From contig JBGPIK010000040.1 of assembly GCA_041484845.1 (NCBI GenBank), positions 1-27,373 of the forward strand: DNA of 27,373 bases, given 5' to 3'. Each line of letters begins with the position of its first letter. Position 1 is the first letter of the stretch. Both the position numbers and the translations under genes were made by a program. Shown here in pieces: positions 15,315-21,737 of the stretch. This DNA is from JBGPIK01 sp041484845. GTDB taxonomy: Bacteria > Desulfobacterota > Binatia > UBA9968. The notes under the pieces were generated by a model. The model ran no database searches. It saw only the letters and a program-made list of their open reading frames with translations, and was not told the DNA's origin.

Positions 15315-16084
15315 ACACGAGCCAGGGTACGACTGGACCGTCCGCCGACGGCCAGATGCCCTTTACCTCGCATCTGGCCGAGCTCCGTTCTCGTCTGATT
15401 AAATCCTGCATAGCGGTCGCTATCGCTTTCCTGGCCTGCTTTCCACTCGCCGACCAGATTTTTTCCGTCCTCGCCGATCCGCTACGGCGCTTGCAAGTGC
15501 CGGGATTGACCCTCATCGGCACCTCGGTTGCCGGAGCTTTTCTTACCAAAATGAAAGTCTCATTCGTCGCGGCGGTCATTATCGCTTTACCCGTTTTGCT
15601 CTGGCAGGCGTGGCAGTTCGTTGCTCCCGGGCTATACGAGCACGAGAAGCGTTATACGCGGAGCTTTGTCATCTTTGGTTCGTTCTTTTTTATCTGCGGT
15701 GCGGCGTTTTGCTACGAGGTGGTTCTGCAACTCGGGCTTCAGTTCTTACTGCAGCGCTATCAGGCGATTCATGTGCAACCTCTAATTCACATGAGCGAGT
15801 ACTTGGCTCTTGTGTCAAGCCTGGTGCTGGCTTTCGGCGCAATGTTTGAATTGCCCGTCGTCGTATACTTTCTCGCGCGCGTGGGTCTGATTGACCACCG
15901 CTTCTTAATCCGCCACATGCGCTATGCGATCATCGGTATCGCATTGGTCGCAGCCATTCTAACGCCGCCGGATCTAATTTCGCAGGTGCTCTTGATGCTG
16001 CCGCTGAGCATACTCTACGCGATCAGCATCGGCGTCGCCTACTTTGCACGCCAGAAAAGCAATGCGGCCGATGATCAGTTGTAG
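15311..16084 (+). CDS. tatC: Sec-independent protein translocase TatC
   Basis: 257-residue polytopic inner-membrane receptor for twin-arginine signal peptides. The N-terminus has the family signature MPFTSHLAELRSRLIKSCIA; later segments include FVAPGLYEHEKRYTRSFV and FELPVVVYFLARVGLIDHRFL, then the last hairpin ending RYAIIGIALVAAILTPPDLISQ (quoted in part). Six hydrophobic segments can be counted. The start is GTG at 15311, overlapping the upstream Tat gene, so the two subunits are made together. A perfect 11-bp hairpin 43 bases past the stop may end the transcript. Confidence 0.96.
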   Translation: MNTSQGTTGPSADGQMPFTSHLAELRSRLIKSCIAVAIAFLACFPLADQIFSVLADPLRRLQVPGLTLIGTSVAGAFLTKMKVSFVAAVIIALPVLLWQAWQFVAPGLYEHEKRYTRSFVIFGSFFFICGAAFCYEVVLQLGLQFLLQRYQAIHVQPLIHMSEYLALVSSLVLAFGAMFELPVVVYFLARVGLIDHRFLIRHMRYAIIGIALVAAILTPPDLISQVLLMLPLSILYAISIGVAYFARQKSNAADDQL

Positions 16085-16117
16085 AAACCTGTAAGCAGAC
16101 ATCATCGACGGTCGGTC

Positions 16118-16154
16118 CTAATGAACTACCCCGCAGCAAGCTGCGGGGTATCGA
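16118..16154. repeat. REP-like palindrome, copy 1
   Basis: TACCCCGCAGC-AA-GCTGCGGGGTA forms a perfect 11-bp stem (16127-16150) within a longer conserved unit AATGAACTACCCCGC...GCGGGGTATCGA. The same unit appears inverted at 24895-24930 and in a decayed form at 24850-24870. Sited 43 bases after tatC, it could also stop its transcript, though no T-run follows. Confidence 0.8.
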
Positions 16155-16411
16155 GAGACCTTTGTGAAAGTCTTTACCAAGGTTGTCACCTCCGAATGTT
16201 TTTATCGTGGTTCGACCGTGCTCACCACGACCCTGAGCCATGTCGAATGGGTCGGGGGTCCAGTTCCGAACCCGCCTGGATTCCCGCTAAAAGCATGCGG
16301 GAATGACGGACTTTGAGAGACTCAAAAACCGCCCTTACGCAGCAAGCGGCGGGGAATGAACCCGTAGAGATTCAAAAATTCTTCTAGTGATGAGGTGGCT
16401 TCGCCAGCCTG
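16155..16411. repeat. Repeat-rich intergenic stretch
   Basis: No gene. It holds a GTTCGACCGTGCTCACCACG / CCTGAGCCATGTCGAA unit (about 16211-16250), a common dispersed environmental-genome repeat, and an ATTCCCGC...GCGGGAAT hairpin (16280-16304) of the 'attcccgc' repeat class. These units appear between the Tat and arginine decarboxylase genes, where transcription converges. Confidence 0.6.
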
Positions 16412-16975
16412 TTATGCGCCGTGTGAATTATCGTCGTTAATAAAAACACATGAGGCGAATACCGTGGTCCAGAGCCCATCCTTGTTGCCGATAGCGGACT
16501 GGGTGATGTTCGTGGTGCGGACGATTTTACCGGACATTTTAAACAGATTCTCACGCTCGTCCCACGCCGTGTCGGGATCGAACTCGATTCCCAGGGTTGT
16601 TGCGAGCATGCTTGCGGCCAGGTCCTCGGCGTACTCGCCTGCTTTTTCCTCGGTTTCACCAAAAGAGTGATGTTCTGAAAGATAACCGTACTGTTCCTGA
16701 TCCGCTGGAATGGCGACGCCGACCGACGCCGCCACTAACCGGTTGGGCTCATTGGTACTTTCGCGATCGTAAACGCAGAAAACGATCTCGCCGGGCCGCA
16801 GCAGTTTGGTTCCTTCTTCCTTGGAGATGCGCTTGCAAAAAGGCGGGTATATGCTTGAAACCAGGACTAGATTGCAATAAGCCAATCCGGCCGTCCGCAG
16901 CGCCAACTCAAAAGACGCCAACTTTTCCTTATGGACGCCTACTCCTTTAGTGAAAAAACACTTCTTTGGAATCAT
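16412..16975 (-). CDS. pdaD: Pyruvoyl-dependent arginine decarboxylase
   Basis: 187-residue proenzyme that cuts itself at Ser40-Ser41 in NLVLVSSIYPP, turning Ser41 into the pyruvoyl cofactor of the alpha chain; the beta chain is residues 1-40. The enzyme converts arginine to agmatine, the first step of the agmatine route to polyamines. Further family marks are LRPGEIVFCVYDR, SVGVAIPADQEQYGYLSEHHSFG and EDLAASMLATTLG. This class is common in archaea and patchy in bacteria. No other polyamine gene is adjacent. There is no ribosome binding site; the promoter ends eight bases before the ATG, so a leaderless mRNA is predicted. Confidence 0.93.
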   Translation of the reverse strand: MIPKKCFFTKGVGVHKEKLASFELALRTAGLAYCNLVLVSSIYPPFCKRISKEEGTKLLRPGEIVFCVYDRESTNEPNRLVAASVGVAIPADQEQYGYLSEHHSFGETEEKAGEYAEDLAASMLATTLGIEFDPDTAWDERENLFKMSGKIVRTTNITQSAIGNKDGLWTTVFASCVFINDDNSHGA

Positions 16976-16983
16976 TTTTCGCG

Positions 16984-17012
16984 TCTATAACATGAAAGAA
17001 AATCCCTGACAA
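16984..17012 (-). promoter_or_regulatory. Promoter of the arginine decarboxylase gene (predicts leaderless mRNA)
   Basis: Minus strand: TTGTCA (17007-17012), exactly 17 bases, TATAGA (16984-16989). Only eight bases (16976-16983) separate the -10 box from the ATG, so transcription should begin at or next to the A of ATG. The lack of any Shine-Dalgarno sequence fits this. Confidence 0.6.
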
Positions 17013-17023
17013 GAATTTGTTTC

Positions 17024-17060
17024 AATAATAAAAAAATCGCGCGCCAGGTGACTGCGATTT
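17024..17060 (-). terminator. Possible minus-strand terminator upstream of the decarboxylase promoter
   Basis: AAATCGC (minus strand, 17060-17054) pairs with GCGATTT (17040-17034), and seven T residues follow in the minus direction. The stem is short, so strength is uncertain. It would shield the decarboxylase promoter from transcripts coming from the repeat region. Confidence 0.4.
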
Positions 17061-17084
17061 CGCTCCGATTGGCGATCAAACTGC

Positions 17085-17206
17085 GCTTGGACATGTGCTT
17101 AGCACGGAGTAACGAGAACGGAGTACTAAGTCAAGAAACAGACTTTCGACAGGCAGCGAACTCAGCACTTACTACTCATTACTCAGTCCTCGTGACTCAG
17201 TACTCT
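17085..17206. repeat. Degenerate short repeats
   Basis: Loose copies of GGAGTA / CTCAGTAC-type words recur here: CGGAGTAAC, CGGAGTACT, ACTCAGCAC, ACTCATTACTCAG and ACTCAGTACTC. No gene is seen. Their function is unknown; such words occur beside the mobile-looking elements that follow. Confidence 0.4.
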
Positions 17207-17478
17207 CTAGCCCGCATTATTCACGGTTAGAGGAACAACGATGACACTGTGTCGATCGAGAGGTGAGATCGGAAGAGCGAGGCACAAAGACGAACAGTTT
17301 CAATGCCGTCTTTGGTGCTCGGATCGTCGCTCGCCTTTTTCTCGGGCGTTCGCTCCAGCAACGCAGTTTGCAGGCCTGTCCTGAGCGAAGTCGAAGGGCC
17401 GCGCCAAGGCACAGACCCATTGCCTAGCTCTGGAGGGCCGCCTCTCGATCGCCCGCACGCATGAATAATTCGGGCTAG
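17207..17478. repeat. TIR-bounded non-coding element (MITE-like) of ~270 bases
   Basis: Ends are CTAGCCCGCATTATTCACG (17207-17225) and CATGAATAATTCGGGCTAG (17460-17478); the second is the reverse complement of the first at 17 of 19 bases. TA lies at both borders. No transposase or other protein is encoded; open frames inside read through repeats. A common 23-base repeat (CCTGTCCTGAGCGAAGTCG, 17375-17397) lies within. The right-hand TA is shared with the next element. Confidence 0.65.
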
Positions 17479-17690
17479 CAGGTTGATGAATAACTCTGTT
17501 TGCAGGCTGCTCAAAAAGATCTCAGAGGCGAGGCGCGCGAAAAATCGATCCTTCGGCTTCGCTCAGGACAGGCTCCCCACAGCCATTCAGTGTAGGATGG
17601 GTGGAGCGAAGCGATACCCATCGGTCATGTACGCTGTAGCGAGGCGATTTCGCGCAACGAAGGATATGAGTCTGTTTCAGCAGCCTGCTA
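17476..17690. repeat. TA-bounded palindromic element, copy 2, enlarged
   Basis: Same family as 6343-6499: left end GCAGGTTGATGAATAACTC, right end GTTTCAGCAGCCTGC, TA at 17476-17477 and 17689-17690. Both copies share the inner blocks GGCTGCTCAAAAAGATCTC and GCGATTTCGCGCAACGAA. The middle is longer here: it carries CCTTCGGCTTCGCTCAGG (17550-17567), an inverted copy of the unit at 17375, and a GATGGGT...ACCCATC hairpin unit. The minus-strand end makes the TAG stop of the carboxylase gene. Confidence 0.85.
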
Positions 17691-19238
17691 GAGGGGTATG
17701 TTCCCGTGCTTCTTGGGCGGATTGTGAGCCTGCTTATTTTTCAGCGTCTCCAGAGCGCGAATCAAATTCGGCCGGGTATCCTCGGGAAGAATGACCGCAT
17801 CGATATAGCCCGACTCCGCCGCCTTAAAGGGATTGGCGAAGGTCTGCCGATAATGATCAATCATTTCCGCGCGCGCCTTGGCCGGATCTTCCGATTTCTG
17901 GAGTTTATCGCGAAAAACAATGTTGATCGCGCCTTCGGGGCCCATGACAGCGATCTCACCCGTCGGGAAGGCGAAATTGATGTCGCCGCGCAGATGCTTG
18001 CTCGACATCACGATGTAGCCGCCGCCATACGCCTTGCGCGTCACCACGGTGAGTTTGGGTACGGTAGCTTCCGCATAGGCGTACAGCAGTTTCGCGCCGT
18101 GCCGGATGATGCCCCCATACTCTTGCGCCGTGCCGGGAAGAAAACCGGGGACATCGACAAAAGTGATAATGGGAACATTGAAGCAATCGCAAAATCTTAT
18201 GAAGCGCGCCGCCTTCACGGAAGCATTGATGTCCAAACAGCCTGCCAAACTCGCCGGTTGATTGGCCACGATCCCCACCGGCCGCCCGCTTAAGCGCGCA
18301 AAGCCCACGAGGATATTGCGCGCGTACTCGCGATGGACTTCAAAAAAATAGCCATTATCCATCACCGCGGTAATCAGCTCTTTCATATTGTACGGACGCG
18401 CCGGATTCTCCGGCACCAAATCTCTCAACCGCTGATCGCGGCGCAGCGGATCGTCATCGGTCGGACGAAACGGCGGCTCTTGTCGATTATTGCTCGGCAG
18501 AAAACTGAGCAACTCACGGATCATCAGCAGGCAATCTTTCTCGCTGTTCGCCGTAAAATGAGACACGCCGCTTTTTTGACTGTGAGTCTGGGCTCCTCCG
18601 AGCTGCTCTTTGGTGACTTCTTCATGGGTCACGGTCTTTATCACGTCCGGGCCGGTGATGAACATGTAACTGCTGGCCTTCACCATAAAGATGAAATCCG
18701 TGATCGCCGGCGAATAGACGGCGCCCCCCGCACAAGGGCCCATGATCGCGGATATCTGTGGGACAACGCCTGATGCCATGACGTTTCTTTGAAAAATTTC
18801 GCCGTAACCGGCAAGGCTCATCACTCCTTCTTGAATGCGCGCGCCGCCGGAGTCGTCGATGCCGATAATGGGCGCGCCGTTGGTCATCGCCATGTCCATG
18901 ACTTTGCAAATTTTCTCCGCCACGACACCGCTCAGGCTGCCGCCGAACACGGTAAAATCCTGCGCGAAGACATAGACTGGACGACCCTCGACGGCGCCAA
19001 AGCCGGTGACGACGGCATCACCGAGAAACTTTTGCTTTTCCATGCCGAAGTCGGTGCAACCGTGCGTCCGCAAGCGGTCCAGTTCGACGAAACTGCCGCT
19101 GTCGAGAAGTAGATCGAGCCTTTCCCGTGCTAACAGCTTGCCTTGTTCGTGCTGACGTTGACCGCGCTCTTCGCCTCCGCCGGCCTCCGCGCGTTGATTC
19201 AATTCCCGAAGCTTTTCTAAATTATTGGTGGTGCCCAT
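17688..19238 (-). CDS. pccB: Acyl-CoA (propionyl-CoA type) carboxylase beta chain
   Basis: Carboxyltransferase subunit of 516 residues, cytoplasmic, that moves CO2 from biotin to an acyl-CoA (propionyl-CoA or methylcrotonyl-CoA type). Visible family features are KLLARERLDLLLDSGSFVE, FGGSLSGVVAEKICK, the oxyanion glycines in DDSGGARIQEGV and MGPCAGGAVYSPAITDF, the C-terminal-half set FVDVPGFLPGTAQEYGGIIR and KAYGGGYIVMSSKHL, and the standard last residues KKHGNIPL. I choose the ATG at 19236-19238 (MGTTNNLEKLRELN), with AAGGAAA upstream, over GTG at 19268, which would leave ~13 bases of leader. The biotin/alpha chain is absent here, so it must be encoded elsewhere. The TAG stop is built by the repeat element that follows. 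Confidence 0.95.
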   Translation of the reverse strand: MGTTNNLEKLRELNQRAEAGGGEERGQRQHEQGKLLARERLDLLLDSGSFVELDRLRTHGCTDFGMEKQKFLGDAVVTGFGAVEGRPVYVFAQDFTVFGGSLSGVVAEKICKVMDMAMTNGAPIIGIDDSGGARIQEGVMSLAGYGEIFQRNVMASGVVPQISAIMGPCAGGAVYSPAITDFIFMVKASSYMFITGPDVIKTVTHEEVTKEQLGGAQTHSQKSGVSHFTANSEKDCLLMIRELLSFLPSNNRQEPPFRPTDDDPLRRDQRLRDLVPENPARPYNMKELITAVMDNGYFFEVHREYARNILVGFARLSGRPVGIVANQPASLAGCLDINASVKAARFIRFCDCFNVPIITFVDVPGFLPGTAQEYGGIIRHGAKLLYAYAEATVPKLTVVTRKAYGGGYIVMSSKHLRGDINFAFPTGEIAVMGPEGAINIVFRDKLQKSEDPAKARAEMIDHYRQTFANPFKAAESGYIDAVILPEDTRPNLIRALETLKNKQAHNPPKKHGNIPL

Positions 19239-19288
19239 GAAAACAATTTCCTTAGAATGCAAACTCACGCATAAAAGCGAGTGGCGGC

Positions 19289-19316
19289 ATCATAGCAAAA
19301 GGCCTGGGGGTGTCAA
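19289..19316 (-). promoter_or_regulatory. Near-consensus promoter of the carboxylase gene
   Basis: Minus strand TTGACA (19311-19316), 16-base spacer, TATGAT (19289-19294). This gives a ~43-base leader before the ATG at 19238 and supports that start. Confidence 0.75.
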
Positions 19317-19424
19317 CACAACTTGCCGAATTGCCGACGAAAACCTTGCAGTTGGAGGGGGGAATTGTTATTTTGGTTTTTTTACGAGAACACATCAGAA
19401 CGGTTTCGCGAGCGCCCGGCGTCC

Positions 19425-20624
19425 ATGATCGAATCAAAGAACGGTCGATCTAAAAAAAATAAGCTTAAGGTGGCGGGGACCGCTGCGCACACGCAGCGCA
19501 GCGACCAGGCAACGCTTCTTGTGGCCGCCAGTGAAGGCGATTCCAACATGCTTTACGCGGCCGGATTTTTTGTTCCGGATCCGTTTATTTTTTTTCAGCA
19601 CAAACTAACAAAAACTATCGTCATGAGCGATCTGGAGATCGATCGAGCCAAGAAGCAGGCCCGTGCCGATCGCATTCTGTCACTCTCTCTTTACCAAAAA
19701 AAATTGCGCCGCAGCGGAAAGACGAGTCCCGGGCTGGTTGATTTACTCGATTTGTTGTTTCGCGAACGAGGCATTCGCTCGCTCGTCGTGCCCGCGAATT
19801 TTTCCGCGTTGCTAGCCGATCAATTGAGAGCCAAGGGATACAGCCTACAGATTAAGCGCGACCCCTTCTTTGCGCAGCGGGAAACCAAAACCAGTGGAGA
19901 GGTAAAGTATATTACCGAATCTTTGCGCGTCGCCCGGCTCGGCCTGGAAGCCGGCATTCGCGCGCTCAAACGAACAAAAATCAAACGCGACGGCTATTTG
20001 TATTTGAATGGGCGCCGTCTGACTTCCGAAACATTGAAGACGTTCGTCAATACGACTATCATGACGCAAGGCTGGCTACCGAGCCACACGATCATCTCTT
20101 CCGGCAACCAGTGTGTCGATCCCCATCACGAGGGCAGCGGTCCGATCAAAGCGCACACCTCGATTATTTTCGACATTTTCCCGCGCTCGCAAAAGACCGG
20201 CTACTTTGGCGATTTGAGCCGTACCGTGGTGCGCGGACGGGCTTCGGACAAGCTCAAGGGAATGTACGCTACGGTTCAAGCCGGCCAGGAGATCGCTTAC
20301 GATCTGATTCGGGACGGCGCAAACGGGAAAGAGATCCATCAAAAGATCCTCACTTTATTCGACGCGCGCGGATTTAAAACCGGACGGCGGAACGGCAGGA
20401 TGCAAGGATTTTTTCATGGCACCGGCCATGGCCTGGGCCTGGACATCCATGAGCCGCCGCGGATCGGATCCGTTGAAGCCAGATTGCAGACCGGTCATGT
20501 AGTCACGGTGGAGCCTGGCCTTTATTACCTTGGCGTCGGCGGCGTGCGATTGGAAGACGTAGTGGTCGTCACGCCGCGGGGCAACCGCAATCTAACGGAT
20601 TGTCCCCAATTCCTGGAAATTTGA
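19425..20624 (+). CDS. M24-family (Xaa-Pro aminopeptidase-like) metallopeptidase
   Basis: 399 residues from the ATG at 19425. About 1-150 is the creatinase-like N-terminal domain (LLVAASEGDSNMLYAAGF, LTKTIVMSDLEIDRAK), and the C-terminal half is the pita-bread peptidase domain. The metal ligands are all present: Asp250 (IIFDIFP), Asp263 (GYFGDLSRT), His335 (FFHGTGHGLGLDIHEPP), Glu363 (VVTVEPGLYY) and Glu377 (VRLEDVVVVT). So it should be an active dinuclear metal enzyme. An open frame extends 34 codons upstream but is cysteine/tryptophan-rich and reads like noncoding DNA. The RBS is poor. Divergent from the carboxylase gene; the HEAT gene follows 62 bases later. Confidence 0.92.
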   Translation: MIESKNGRSKKNKLKVAGTAAHTQRSDQATLLVAASEGDSNMLYAAGFFVPDPFIFFQHKLTKTIVMSDLEIDRAKKQARADRILSLSLYQKKLRRSGKTSPGLVDLLDLLFRERGIRSLVVPANFSALLADQLRAKGYSLQIKRDPFFAQRETKTSGEVKYITESLRVARLGLEAGIRALKRTKIKRDGYLYLNGRRLTSETLKTFVNTTIMTQGWLPSHTIISSGNQCVDPHHEGSGPIKAHTSIIFDIFPRSQKTGYFGDLSRTVVRGRASDKLKGMYATVQAGQEIAYDLIRDGANGKEIHQKILTLFDARGFKTGRRNGRMQGFFHGTGHGLGLDIHEPPRIGSVEARLQTGHVVTVEPGLYYLGVGGVRLEDVVVVTPRGNRNLTDCPQFLEI

Positions 20625-20644
20625 ATCCCCTCCGAGGATGACCG

Positions 20645-20669
20645 CGCCGCCAAAAATTCCGAGGCGGCG
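20645..20669. other. GC hairpin between the M24 and HEAT genes
   Basis: CGCCGCC (20645-20651), an 11-base loop, GGCGGCG (20663-20669). A perfect 7-bp stem without a T-run, 18 bases before the HEAT gene start. It may modulate read-through or translation of the downstream gene. Confidence 0.35.
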
Positions 20670-20686
20670 TTGGAAAGCTATTGATT

Positions 20687-21409
20687 ATGGATAGCGTCAC
20701 CGACATTACCACGCTCATCGCGGACCTGGAGCATAGTGAAAAACCGAAAATCCGCGCGGCCGTAGACGCTCTCGTTTCTCTGGCGGCGACATCGGCAGAA
20801 ATAAGAGTAACGCTGCAGCGGAGGATAAGCGAGCCGCAACTGAAAAACCCCTGGGCCATCGCTTACGTCTTAGGGCATCTGCCGCAGCCGTCGCGTGACG
20901 CTGTCCAACGATTGTTGGACAGCCTTGATCATAACGAAGCGGATATTCGCTGGGCCATTGGCTTGCTTTTGGTCCGCTTGGCCAGGACCGACGAGGGGAT
21001 CACGCACGAGTTGTTGCGGCTGTGCACCATCGGTAATGCGTTGCAAAGGCGAATGGCCATCTACTGTTTGCGCGATGTCAACTTGCAAGATGCAGCGAGC
21101 ACCCAGGTTTTCTTCGTTGCGTTGCGCGACCCGGATCCACGGGTGCGCATGGCGGCCGCGGCGGGGCTGAAAAGAAGGAACTTAGATTTGCCCGGAAAGG
21201 ATGCGCTCCTGGCCGTTTTTTTGGAAGATCCGGACAACCGCGTTAGGAGCGTCGCAGCCGTGACTCTGGCGCAAATCGGAGCGCCATCCGAACGTTTTTT
21301 GCGCGCGCTGAACCGCGCCGAAAGCAGCGATGATGAACCAATAAGAAGAGCGGTGAAGGCCGCTTTGTCCTTGTTGGAAAAAAGAAGGGCCGCTCCATCC
21401 GGTAGCTAA
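20687..21409 (+). CDS. HEAT-repeat protein
   Basis: 240-residue soluble alpha-solenoid protein. Several HEAT-like units with the expected helix-pair pattern are visible: KPKIRAAVDALVSLAATS, EADIRWAIGLLLVRLART, LQRRMAIYCLRDVNLQD, DPRVRMAAAAGLKRRN, DNRVRSVAAVTLAQIGAP, and DEPIRRAVKAALSLLEKR. The family serves as a protein-binding scaffold or phycobilin-lyase-like partner; no catalytic motif is seen. The ATG at 20687 is chosen over TTG two codons earlier. The last ~8 codons and stop lie inside the stem-loop of a minus-strand terminator, so its 3' end is transcribed on both strands if that unit is active. Confidence 0.87.
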   Translation: MDSVTDITTLIADLEHSEKPKIRAAVDALVSLAATSAEIRVTLQRRISEPQLKNPWAIAYVLGHLPQPSRDAVQRLLDSLDHNEADIRWAIGLLLVRLARTDEGITHELLRLCTIGNALQRRMAIYCLRDVNLQDAASTQVFFVALRDPDPRVRMAAAAGLKRRNLDLPGKDALLAVFLEDPDNRVRSVAAVTLAQIGAPSERFLRALNRAESSDDEPIRRAVKAALSLLEKRRAAPSGS

Positions 21410-21428
21410 GCACCAGTGGAGCGGCCCT
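21378..21428 (-). terminator. Strong intrinsic terminator of the minus-strand mini-unit
   Basis: In the minus direction TGGAGCGGCCCT (21397-21386) closes on AGGGCCGCTCCA (21428-21417), a perfect 12-bp GC-rich stem with a 19-base loop, followed directly by TCTTTTTT. It faces only leftward: on the plus strand no T-run follows. It overlaps the end of the HEAT gene. Confidence 0.85.
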
Positions 21429-21494
21429 CTAGGTGGACTGAGGGGGATTCCCAGGCTCCAGGCCCGAATCCCCGTCAAAGATTCCGCCTAGAGC

Positions 21495-21536
21495 CTAAGT
21501 CTCAGCCACCTCGCAGACAGTACATTTATCAATCAT
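21495..21536 (-). CDS. 13-codon CxxC peptide ORF with its own promoter and terminator
   Basis: ATG at 21534-21536, TAG at 21495-21497, product MIDKCTVCEVAET. The RBS AAAGGAGGTG (21554-21545) is the best in the window, spaced 8-10 bases from ATG, and it follows a promoter with a perfect -35 (see 21568-21596). The peptide carries one CxxC pair. After the amber stop the frame stays open for 21 more codons (ALGGIFDGDSGLEPGNPPQS...) to a second TAG at 21429. A hairpin GGGGATTC...GAATCCCC and a strong terminator follow. It could be a short metal-binding or leader peptide, a regulatory RNA with a decoy ORF, or a decayed rubredoxin-like gene. Too short for ordinary gene finders. Confidence 0.5.
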   Translation of the reverse strand: MIDKCTVCEVAET

Positions 21537-21567
21537 GTCTGGACCACCTCCTTTCCCTGCTGTGTGT

Positions 21568-21596
21568 AGTTTACGAAAGCGCAACTATCGTGTCAA
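21568..21596 (-). promoter_or_regulatory. Consensus-like promoter of the CxxC mini-unit
   Basis: Minus strand TTGACA (21591-21596, full consensus), exactly 17 bases, TAAACT (21568-21573). Predicted start ~21561, eight bases before the AAAGGAGGTG. Transcript to the terminator: ~184 bases. Confidence 0.7.
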
Positions 21597-21680
21597 TAAA
21601 ATTTTTAAACCGCCAGAAAATATTTGGCTCGAGGCGTTTTTCGCGGGTTGAAGGGTTACGCCGTACCTGCCGTTCGTCAC

Positions 21681-21717
21681 AGTCAATTTGACTTTGGCCG
21701 AGGGCTGCCGCAATGAT
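21681..21717 (+). promoter_or_regulatory. Probable promoter and operator-like palindrome of the MFS gene
   Basis: AGTCAA-T-TTGACT (21681-21693) is a perfect 13-base palindrome whose right half is the -35 hexamer TTGACT (21688-21693). With an 18-base spacer, AATGAT (21712-21717) is a plausible -10. A repressor on the palindrome would block polymerase. The promoter is divergent from the mini-unit promoter. Confidence 0.4.
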
Positions 21718-21737
21718 GAGCGCTCCGGGAATTGTGG

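Noticed and set aside
17024..17206. A small RNA gene ending at the 17024-17060 terminator
   Set aside because: The only upstream promoter candidate on the minus strand (TTGACT, then a poor -10) is weak, and the sequence between is degenerate repeats.
17227..17794. Open frames across the repeat nest on both strands
   Set aside because: Their translations contain PSTSLRTGL and FGFAQDRL, the known readouts of a common 23-base repeat, so they are repeat translations and not proteins.
21495..21497. Pyrrolysine decoding of the amber codon in the CxxC mini-gene
   Set aside because: No pyl genes or methyltransferase context in the window. TAG also ends other genes here, so ordinary termination is the default.
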